A DNA stretch of 64,000 bases, from assembly GCF_006716115.1 (NCBI RefSeq), contig NZ_VFOO01000002.1, positions 101,208-165,207 on the forward strand, read 5' to 3'. The notes beneath the pieces are model-generated. The model was not told the origin of the DNA, made no database searches, and saw only the letters and a list, made by a program, of their open reading frames with translations. A program made the translations under genes and the position numbers. Positions within the stretch are counted from its first letter, which is position 1. Every line of letters starts with the position of its first letter. Positions 58,118 through 64,000 of the stretch are shown piece after piece. The DNA comes from Subtercola boreus. GTDB lineage: Bacteria; Actinomycetota; Actinomycetes; Actinomycetales; Microbacteriaceae.

Positions 58118-58878
58118 CCGGCGACGCCGGCGCATCCCGCCTGGTGCTGCTGAGGCACGGCCAGAGCACCGCCAACGCCGAAGGCCTCTTCACCGGGCTG
58201 CTCGACGTCGGCCTCTCGCAGACAGGCGTCGCCGAAGCGCACCGTGCTGCCGCGCAGCTTTCCGCCGCGCACATCGAGCCAAACACCGTGTTCGCTTCGG
58301 AACTGAGGCGTGCGACGATCACGGCTCAGACGGTCGTCGATGATCTGCGCCTCTGGCCGGCCCGTGTGCTTCGCGACTGGCGCCTCGACGAACGCAACTA
58401 CGGCTCCCTGACCGGCTTGTCGAAGGCCGAAGTTCGCGCCGAATACGGTGACGCACAGTTTCTGCGATGGCGTCGATCAGTTTCCGGAGCCCCGCCACCG
58501 ATGACAGACGCCCAATACGAAACGCTGGCAGGCAGCCCTTTGTTCGGGCGACTGCCCGCCGAGGCGCTGACCCGCACGGAGTCCCTTACCGATGTGCAGG
58601 TCAGGGTGCGGGCCTTCTTCGCCCAGCACCTGGTTCCTCTGCTGCGTGCGGGCGGCTGCGTGCTGGTCGTCGCTCACGGCAACTCGCTGCGTGCGCTCTG
58701 CGGAGTGCTCGAACCCCTTGACGACACCGAACTCGAACGGCTGAACATTCCCACCGGGTATCCGCTCGTGTATTCGTTCGACGAAACACTCCGGGTGCGC
58801 ACCCGCACCGGCACATACCTGAACACAGAAAGCGCCCACGCCGCCGCCGAGCTGCTGGCACACGAAGGAGGAACCTGA
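58114..58878 (+). CDS. 2,3-bisphosphoglycerate-dependent phosphoglycerate mutase-like enzyme
   Basis: 254 residues from ATG 58114 (ATGA overlap). LVLLRHGQSTANAEGLFTGL holds the phospho-His, and RATITAQTV, DERNYGSLTG and VVAHGNSLRAL complete the histidine phosphatase active site of dPGM. It interconverts 3- and 2-phosphoglycerate. As a likely second copy next to enolase and CrcB it probably supports glycolysis under fluoride. Confidence 0.87.
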   Translation: MTGDAGASRLVLLRHGQSTANAEGLFTGLLDVGLSQTGVAEAHRAAAQLSAAHIEPNTVFASELRRATITAQTVVDDLRLWPARVLRDWRLDERNYGSLTGLSKAEVRAEYGDAQFLRWRRSVSGAPPPMTDAQYETLAGSPLFGRLPAEALTRTESLTDVQVRVRAFFAQHLVPLLRAGGCVLVVAHGNSLRALCGVLEPLDDTELERLNIPTGYPLVYSFDETLRVRTRTGTYLNTESAHAAAELLAHEGGT

Positions 58879-60218
58879 TGAACGACTACACCGGACACCA
58901 CAACCGCACCATCACCTACGACGCAGGCGAATACGTCAGCCACCCGACAGGACACGCGCTCACCATCAGTACGGTCACCGCCGAGCAGATTCTCGACTCG
59001 CGCGGCAACCCGACTGTTCGGGTGTCGCTTCGTCTCGATGACGGTTTCGAGGCGGTCGCATCAGCACCCGCGGGAGCCTCGACGGGAGCGTTCGAGGCCG
59101 TCGAACTCCGCGACGGCGGCTCCGCATACGGCGGCCTGGGCGTGCAGGGCGCGGTCACCGCCGTGCGAACCGAGATCGGCCCGCTCCTGACGCACCATTC
59201 GTACAACACGATCAGTGACCTCGACCGGGCACTCCGCGACCTCGACGGCACCCCGAACCTCGCCCGCCTCGGCGCGAACGCCGTGGTCGCGGTCTCGATC
59301 GCAGCAACCCGGGCGTTCGCGCACCGGGCAGAGCTGCCGCTTCACCGCTGGTTGTCGCTCGTGACGGGTTCGGCAGAGCGGATGCCGGTGCCGCATTTCA
59401 ACGTGCTGAACGGCGGCGCCCATGCAGCAAACGCCCTCGACTTCCAGGAATTCATGATCGCACCCGTGCAGGCGGCCACCGAAGCCGAGGCAGTACAGAC
59501 GGGAGCGGAGATCTACCACGCCCTCGCCCGGCTCATCCGTGAAAAGTATGCCGCCGCGGGCCTCGGTGACGAGGGAGGATTCGCGCCACCGATCGACTCC
59601 GCCGAGGAAGCGCTTGATCTGCTGGTGGCCGCGATCACCGATGCCGGCTACACGCCCGGGGTCGACAGTATCGCGATCGCGATGGATCCGGCCGCCAACG
59701 GCTTCTCCCTCGGCGGCGGCCGCTACCGTCTCGCGGGCCGGGAACTGGCCCGCGACGAGCTCGTCGACTACTACGAGAACCTCGTCGACTCGTACCCGAT
59801 CCGGAGCATCGAGGACGGCTTCGCCGAAGACGACCACGAAGGGTGGATCGCACTCTCCGAACGCCTCGCCGACCGGATCCAGCTCGTCGGAGACGACCTC
59901 TACGTCACCGACGCCGCCCGCATCCTCGACGGAGCGCACGAGCACTACTCGACGGCGGCTCTCATCAAACCGAACCAGATCGGAACCGTGAGCCAGACCC
60001 TCGACGCCATTGCGGCCGCCCGCAGCAACGGAATGGCCTGCATGGTGTCGCACCGTTCCGGCGAAACCGAAGACACCTTCATCGCCGATCTCGCCGTCGG
60101 TACCGGGGCCGGCCAGATCAAGTCAGGTGCACCCGCACGAGGAGAACGCGTCGCGAAATACAACCGACTCACTCAGATCGAGGCACAGAACCCCACCATC
60201 CCGTACGGACTCGCATGA
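58878..60218 (+). CDS. eno: Enolase
   Basis: 446 residues, with an N-terminal extension of about 28 residues before the usual start (TAEQILDSRGNPTV). GDEGGFAPP, SIEDGFAEDD, LVGDDLYVTD, LIKPNQIGT and SHRSGETEDTFIADLAVG are intact, including Mg ligands and catalytic Lys. In the first mobile loop the usual PSGAST is PAGAST, so one Ser is Ala. Converts 2-phosphoglycerate to PEP. Fluoride is a classic enolase inhibitor; a dedicated variant in the fluoride operon is meaningful. TGATG overlap with the mutase gene. Confidence 0.92.
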   Translation: MNDYTGHHNRTITYDAGEYVSHPTGHALTISTVTAEQILDSRGNPTVRVSLRLDDGFEAVASAPAGASTGAFEAVELRDGGSAYGGLGVQGAVTAVRTEIGPLLTHHSYNTISDLDRALRDLDGTPNLARLGANAVVAVSIAATRAFAHRAELPLHRWLSLVTGSAERMPVPHFNVLNGGAHAANALDFQEFMIAPVQAATEAEAVQTGAEIYHALARLIREKYAAAGLGDEGGFAPPIDSAEEALDLLVAAITDAGYTPGVDSIAIAMDPAANGFSLGGGRYRLAGRELARDELVDYYENLVDSYPIRSIEDGFAEDDHEGWIALSERLADRIQLVGDDLYVTDAARILDGAHEHYSTAALIKPNQIGTVSQTLDAIAAARSNGMACMVSHRSGETEDTFIADLAVGTGAGQIKSGAPARGERVAKYNRLTQIEAQNPTIPYGLA

Positions 60219-60718
60219 GCGACGATCAGCTCCCGGTCGACAGCGACATCGAAACCGACCAGGCCAGAGGCGCGGCGCCTCGGCCGGTCCACATCCGGCC
60301 CGCCTACCTCGCCCTGGTCGCGGTGGGCGGTACGGTCGGCACCGCGATCCGGGAGTTGCTCGCACTCGGCGCACCCCAGATCGACGACATCACCGTCGCG
60401 ATCATCGCGATCAATATCGTCGGGGCCCTCGCACTCGGCGTACTGCTGGAAACCCTCGTGAGTGCCGGGCCTGACCACGGACGCCGCCGCATCGTGCGTC
60501 TGCTGGTCGGCACCGGTGTGCTCGGGGGGTTCACGACGTACAGCACGCTTGCCACCGACACGGGCATCCTGCTCGCCCACGGCCGCACCAGTGCGGCGAT
60601 TGTCTACGCCGTCATGACAGTGCTGCTGGGCGCTGCAGCGACTTTCTGCGGCATAGCACTAGCCACGGCGGTCAGGAGACGGCGCGACCGCACGTCTGCG
60701 CTGGAGGTGGCGGGGTGA
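60215..60718 (+). CDS. crcB: CrcB fluoride channel subunit 1
   Basis: 167 residues from ATG 60215 (ATGA overlap with enolase). A 30-residue acidic N-terminus leads to four helices. GGTVGTAIRELLAL, INIVGALALGVLLE and GTGVLGGFTTYSTLATDT are the CrcB/Fluc signatures, including the Phe-Thr-Thr segment of the pore. Forms a dual-topology or hetero-dimeric fluoride channel with the next gene product. Confidence 0.9.
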   Translation: MSDDQLPVDSDIETDQARGAAPRPVHIRPAYLALVAVGGTVGTAIRELLALGAPQIDDITVAIIAINIVGALALGVLLETLVSAGPDHGRRRIVRLLVGTGVLGGFTTYSTLATDTGILLAHGRTSAAIVYAVMTVLLGAAATFCGIALATAVRRRRDRTSALEVAG

Positions 60719-61092
60719 CACCCCTGGTTTTTCTCGCACTCTCCGCGGCGGGCGGGGTCGGGGCCGCACTCCGACTCTTCACAGACGGCGTCGTGCGTTC
60801 CCGCATGAAGATCGCGTACCCACTCGGCACCACGATCATCAACGTCGCTGGCTCATTCATCCTCGGACTCATCACTGGTGCGGCCCTCAGCCATGTGGTC
60901 GCGGAGTCATGGCACCTGGTTATCGGAACCGGGCTGATGGGCGGGTTCACGACGTTCAGCACAGCAAGTTTCGAGACCGTTCGTCTGCTGCAGGAACGCC
61001 GCTGGGTTGCTGCACTGATGAACGGGTTCGGGATGCTCGTGCTCGCCGTCCTGGCAGCGTTGGCCGGCCTCGCGATCGGTGGGGCGTTGTGA
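60715..61092 (+). CDS. crcB: CrcB fluoride channel subunit 2
   Basis: 125 residues, four helices. SAAGGVGAALRLFTDG, IINVAGSFILGLITG and GTGLMGGFTTFSTASFET. GTG 60715 overlaps the stop of the first crcB gene. Paired, divergent crcB genes normally encode a heterodimer with opposite topologies. Expels F- passively down its gradient. Confidence 0.9.
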   Translation: MTPLVFLALSAAGGVGAALRLFTDGVVRSRMKIAYPLGTTIINVAGSFILGLITGAALSHVVAESWHLVIGTGLMGGFTTFSTASFETVRLLQERRWVAALMNGFGMLVLAVLAALAGLAIGGAL

Positions 61093-61184
61093 CCTGACCG
61101 CATCCATTCCCATAGACCGCCCACCCCAGAGGTTCCACGTCCTCCGCGGTGGGCACGAGGGGAAGGGCCCGCGGAACGACACTT

Positions 61185-61226
61185 CCCCTCACCCCTCACC
61201 CCTCACCCCTCACCCCTCACCCCTCA
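61185..61226. repeat. Tandem heptanucleotide repeat (CCCCTCA)6
   Basis: Six perfect CCCCTCA units followed by one imperfect CCCTTCA (61227-61233), between crcB and the marR gene. The purine-poor strand bias is complete. It could be a polymorphic spacer or a transcript-end structure; it is outside any gene. Confidence 0.9.
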
Positions 61227-61305
61227 CCCTTCAGCCCACGACCCAGACCGGTACTGACAGCTGATCTCGGGAGCCACGATCGCTGCCACTGAGTACACTC
61301 AGTTC

Positions 61306-61323
61306 ATATGCATCACTGCATAT
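61306..61323. promoter_or_regulatory. MarR operator palindrome
   Basis: ATATGCATCACTGCATAT is a perfect 7-4-7 inverted repeat 33 bp before the MarR start. Length and symmetry are those of MarR dimer sites, so autoregulation is likely. Confidence 0.65.
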
Positions 61324-61356
61324 GTCTGTGAATTGTCACACGATGGTGGGGGATGG

Positions 61357-61815
61357 ATGGGTGAAATCGAGCTGGTCGACGCGACTTTGTTGGCATCGAG
61401 AGCGCTTCTGGGCGTTGTGGCCCGGTCGATGACCGAGGCATTGATGGAGGTCACGCTGCCGCAGTTCCGGGTTCTGATCGTCGTTTCAGGTGCCGATCAG
61501 ATCCGGATCGGTGACCTGGCCGCGCGGATGGGTGCGGTGCAGTCCACGTTCAGCCGCAGTGTTCAGCGCATGGTGTCGGCGGGGTGGCTGAATCGCACAC
61601 CGAGCCCCGATAGCCGTCGGGAGATCGTCATCACGATCACAACGAAGGGACAGGCGCTTGTCGACCACGTCACCGCGTCGCGTCGCACCGAACTGGCCAG
61701 GATCCTCTCAGCACTCAGCGAAGAGGAGCAGGTCGCATTGACCGCCGCATTCGACACCTTCACAAACGCAGCAGGGGAGAGTCCACTCCACGACCTTCTG
61801 ACGATCGGGCTGTGA
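61357..61815 (+). CDS. MarR-family transcriptional regulator
   Basis: 152 residues from ATG 61357, preceded by GGTGGGGG. Winged helix: IRIGDLAARMGAVQSTFSRSVQRM, then the wing SRREIVITITTKG. No sensing Cys is seen, so the ligand is unknown. Overlaps the next gene by 4 bp; it likely controls itself and the following two genes. Confidence 0.85.
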   Translation: MGEIELVDATLLASRALLGVVARSMTEALMEVTLPQFRVLIVVSGADQIRIGDLAARMGAVQSTFSRSVQRMVSAGWLNRTPSPDSRREIVITITTKGQALVDHVTASRRTELARILSALSEEEQVALTAAFDTFTNAAGESPLHDLLTIGL

Positions 61816-62273
61816 TGAGTGTGATGAGTACTGCCCCCGACTCTCGTGCCGTGGCGTCGCGGTGGTTGTTACTTCGTGCCGGCGTGCTGGCTCTGCTTGT
61901 AGGTGCCGCTCTGGCATTCACGGTCGTCGTCGTGTCGGACGTGTCAGAGCCTGCCCCCGCTCCGGCAGCGACTGTGCCCCCGATGGTGCGGCCGCTTCAG
62001 GATGACCTGCAGTCCCTGCTCGAGAGCGTGGTGCCCAATCCGCCAGATCTCAGCCCGAGCACCACCGAACAGCTGCAGACCGCCGTCGCTGGGATCGCGC
62101 GCGAAGCAGCTGACGGAGCCTACGGGTCAGCCCAGACGGATCTTGACGACCTCCAGAATCACCTGGCCGAGCTTCTCAGCAGCCGGACAGGCACCCTGAT
62201 CACCCAAAGCCGCGGGCAGACGATCCAACACGCCATCGATACGGTGCGAGACGACCTTGCCCAACTGAAATGA
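61812..62273 (+). CDS. Membrane-anchored protein of unknown function
   Basis: 153 residues. One helix near residues 20-42 (GVLALLVGAALAFTVVVV), then an extracytoplasmic part with helical, acidic, Gln/Leu-rich sequence (LDDLQNHLAELLSSR, DTVRDDLAQLK), likely coiled coil. I do not recognise the family. Coupled to marR and lgt by 4-bp overlaps, so it may take part in a membrane or lipoprotein function. Confidence 0.65.
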   Translation: MMSVMSTAPDSRAVASRWLLLRAGVLALLVGAALAFTVVVVSDVSEPAPAPAATVPPMVRPLQDDLQSLLESVVPNPPDLSPSTTEQLQTAVAGIAREAADGAYGSAQTDLDDLQNHLAELLSSRTGTLITQSRGQTIQHAIDTVRDDLAQLK

Positions 62274-63205
62274 GCACCATGCACGAAAGCATTCCCAGCC
62301 CCCCGATCAGCTCTTTTGATATCGGACCGTTCACGATCCACTTCTACGCACTCTGCATCCTCACCGGCATTCTCATCGCTGTCGCGCTCACCCAACGCCG
62401 CCTCAGCCGCCAAGGAGCCGAGAAGGGCATCGTGCTGGATGTAGCCCTCTGGACTGTCCCATTCGGAATCATCGGAGGGCGGCTCTATCACGTCGTCACA
62501 CACCCGAACGACTACTTCTTCCCCGGCGCCGACCTCTGGAAGGTGCTGTTCGTCTGGGAAGGCGGGCTTGCGATCTTCGGCGCCATCATCGCGGGGAGCA
62601 TCGGCGCATTCATCGCTTGTCGAAGGAGGGGCCTCCGGTTCTGGGCGTTCACCGACGCCCTCATCCCGGGTCTTCTCCTCGCCCAGGCGTTCGGTCGGTT
62701 CGGCAACTACTTCAACCACGAACTCTACGGCGGGCCAACGACGCTGCCCTGGGGCCTGCAGATCGAGGCTACGAACGCCGCATTCCCGCCCGGCCTGCCA
62801 CCCGGCACCCTGTTTCACCCGCTCTTCCTCTACGAAATGATCTGGAACATCGCCGGCGCGTTCCTGATCATCTCCCTCGAACGCCGCCTCCGGCTGCACT
62901 CCGGCCGAACCGTGGCGCTGTACTTCATCTGGTACGGAATCGGACGAGCGTTCTTCGAATCCCTTCGCCTCGACCCGACCGAATTCGTCTTCGCCGGCCT
63001 GAAAGCCAACGTCATCGCCGCCCTCCTCTTGGCCGTCGCCGGTGTTGTGCTGTTCACCATCCAGACCAAGCGCCACTCACCGAACCCCGGGAGCCCTCAT
63101 ATCCCAGGCAGAAACTCGAAACACATGCCACCTGCACCGGGCCCGGATGGCGAAGCAGACCACGTCGACCGGGTCGCTGAAATACGCCATTCCCACGGCA
63201 ACTAG
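62270..63205 (+). CDS. lgt: Prolipoprotein diacylglyceryl transferase
   Basis: 311 residues, seven helices. FTIHFYALCILTG at TM1, GGRLYHVVTHPNDY (His-x3-Tyr-like region), and the Lgt signature GRFGNYFNHELYG. The C-terminal tail of about 45 residues is polar and Pro/His-rich. It attaches diacylglycerol to the lipobox Cys, the first step of lipoprotein maturation. Starts at ATG 62270 (ATGA overlap). With lspA x3 and lnt the complete maturation set lies in this window. Confidence 0.92.
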   Translation: MSTMHESIPSPPISSFDIGPFTIHFYALCILTGILIAVALTQRRLSRQGAEKGIVLDVALWTVPFGIIGGRLYHVVTHPNDYFFPGADLWKVLFVWEGGLAIFGAIIAGSIGAFIACRRRGLRFWAFTDALIPGLLLAQAFGRFGNYFNHELYGGPTTLPWGLQIEATNAAFPPGLPPGTLFHPLFLYEMIWNIAGAFLIISLERRLRLHSGRTVALYFIWYGIGRAFFESLRLDPTEFVFAGLKANVIAALLLAVAGVVLFTIQTKRHSPNPGSPHIPGRNSKHMPPAPGPDGEADHVDRVAEIRHSHGN

Positions 63206-63524
63206 GAAGCGCAGATCATCGCACGCACATCGAGGCTCGCCGTCGACCGAATCCGACCGAATCGGCAGCGCCGCGGACCTTGCAACATCCTGAGTCTTGT
63301 CATCGCGGCTGCTTGACCAAGCCTTGCATGTCTCATAAACCCAAAGCGACACAACTATGTTGAGGGTCAAGGGGCTGGAATTTGAGGCCCTCAGAGCGAT
63401 CCGTCACCTTGAAAGATTCAACCTGAGACGTCTCAAAACCTTTAGTTTTCTGGAACACCCGCGTAACCGTTTGATGTGTTGTCAGCCGCGGTAGTTGAAG
63501 CGGTTGCCGAGCCGTAAAAAGTTC
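63206..63524. other. Gene-free stretch between lgt and VIT1-like gene
   Basis: About 320 bp, less GC-rich than its surroundings. It contains the perfect palindrome TGAGACGTCTCA (63424-63435) and nearby TGTCTCATAAACCC (about 63329). No coding frame is convincing. It may hold the terminators of both convergent genes or a recombination junction. Confidence 0.4.
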
Positions 63525-64000
63525 TTAGACTATTCCGCTTGTTCCAAGGAGGGTGCCGACGATAAAGGTCGCGGCGAGGGCGAGGGCGCCGCCGATGACC
63601 ACCCGGATGGTTGCGCGTGCCACGGGGCTGCCGCCGAGTCTCGCGCCGATGATGCCGGTGATCGCGAGGGCGATGAGGACGACGGTGAACGTAATGGGGA
63701 CCCTTACCGTTTCGGGTGGAAGAAGGATCGCGAGGAGTGGCAGGATGCCGCCGATGAGGAAGGCGAGCGCGGAGGCGCCTGCGGCGTGCCAGGGGCTGAC
63801 GACGTCGTCTTCGTCGATATTCAGTTCCATGGAGAGGTGCGCGCGCAGGGCGTCATTGTCGGTGAGTTCTGTCGCGACCTGCAGCGCGGTCTCTGCGCTG
63901 AGTCCGCGCTCACGGTAGAGTCCGGCGAGCTCGGTGAGTTCACCGGCCGGATCGGTCTTTAGCTCGGTGCGTTCCTTCTCTATGAGGGCGCGCTGGCTGT
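63525..64000 (-). CDS. VIT1/CCC1-family Fe/Mn membrane transporter (partial, runs off right edge)
   Basis: The frame is open from the right edge to the stop at 63525. The upstream part reads ALIEKERTELKTDPAGELTE and LYRERGLSAETALQVATELT, the cytoplasmic metal-binding domain of CCC1/VIT1 proteins; then come SMELNIDEDDVVSPWHAAGA and three helices ending in GTLLGTSGIV. The N-terminal helices are outside the window. The family takes Fe2+ or Mn2+ out of the cytoplasm. It may counter iron overload, in contrast to the FbpABC importer. Confidence 0.85.
   Translation of the reverse strand, partial: SQRALIEKERTELKTDPAGELTELAGLYRERGLSAETALQVATELTDNDALRAHLSMELNIDEDDVVSPWHAAGASALAFLIGGILPLLAILLPPETVRVPITFTVVLIALAITGIIGARLGGSPVARATIRVVIGGALALAATFIVGTLLGTSGIV

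Noticed and set aside
61185..61233. CRISPR-like array
   Set aside because: Units are 7 bp without spacers; it is a simple tandem repeat, and no cas gene is present.
1..64000. tRNA, tmRNA or rRNA genes
   Set aside because: I looked for clover-leaf patterns with GGTTCGA-type T loops and found none convincing; attachment sites at tRNA ends could therefore not be assigned.

Overview
The window is GC-rich, tightly packed DNA that reads as an accessory region (metal/metalloid resistance island or plasmid segment) from a high-GC Gram-positive actinobacterium, probably of the Microbacteriaceae/Micrococcales type. The basis is the DtxR/IdeR-like iron box, a single-Cys ArsC of the thiol-dependent kind, CmtR-, CsoR- and CzrA-type sensors, actinobacterial families such as DUF6153, many GTG starts and ATGA/GTGA overlaps. 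There are no rRNA or tRNA genes and no core housekeeping operons. One serine resolvase is present (48.6-49.2 kb). The genus is an inference.

Layout. 0-2 kb: partial TFIIB-type zinc-finger gene, CDF Zn/Co exporter and its CzrA-like sensor, with a shared operator motif. 2-10.5 kb: minus-strand run with a CtaG-like protein, CopC, CopD, CcdA, TlpA lipoprotein, DsbA, LspA, an M23 peptidase, DUF6153 and a ZIP-like transporter. 10.7-14.1 kb: Lnt, a small membrane protein and a second M23 peptidase. 14.2-16.6 kb: P1B-4-like ATPase with CmtR. 16.8-22.5 kb: arsenic genes (ArsN-like, ArsR, flavoprotein, MFS, ACR3-like pump, ArsC, ArsR-ArsC fusion). 22.5-27.7 kb: flavin disulfide reductase and an iron-box-preceded FbpABC importer.

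27.8-33.0 kb: a second copy of the copC-copD-ccdA-tlpA-dsbA-lspA block, same order and strand, now behind cadD and a CmtR-type sensor (33-34.2 kb). 34.4-38.1 kb: second CmtR/P1B-4 pair, a third LspA and a second ZIP-like gene. 38.4-45.9 kb: copper module with CsoR, CopZ-like chaperone, P1B-1 CopA, DUF6153, DUF305, a lipoprotein amidase and P1B-3 CopB. 46-48.4 kb: minimal mer-like locus. 48.6-57.3 kb: resolvase, CstR-like sulfur sensor with CoA-disulfide-reductase/rhodanese and an internally deleted rhodanese remnant, Ca/cation antiporter, Y-X4-D lipoprotein, TDT transporter with divergent LysR, UDG-like protein and an ArsP-like permease. 57.5-61.1 kb: fluoride-type operon (USP, phosphoglycerate mutase, enolase, two CrcB) behind a structured leader. 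61.2-63.2 kb: MarR, unknown membrane protein, Lgt. Right edge: partial VIT1/CCC1-type transporter.

How the parts fit. Sensors sit beside their exporters (CzrA-CDF, CmtR-P1B-4, CmtR-CadD, CsoR-CopA/CopB, ArsR-ACR3). The copper blocks combine copper handling with extracytoplasmic thiol redox (CcdA-TlpA-DsbA) and lipoprotein maturation: Lgt, Lnt and three LspA copies are all here with at least six lipoproteins. Most notable are the 5.2-kb operon duplication about 25 kb apart, four CsoR/CstR-type operators, the fluoride operon carrying spare fluoride-sensitive glycolytic enzymes with a putative RNA switch, and the in-frame-deleted rhodanese.
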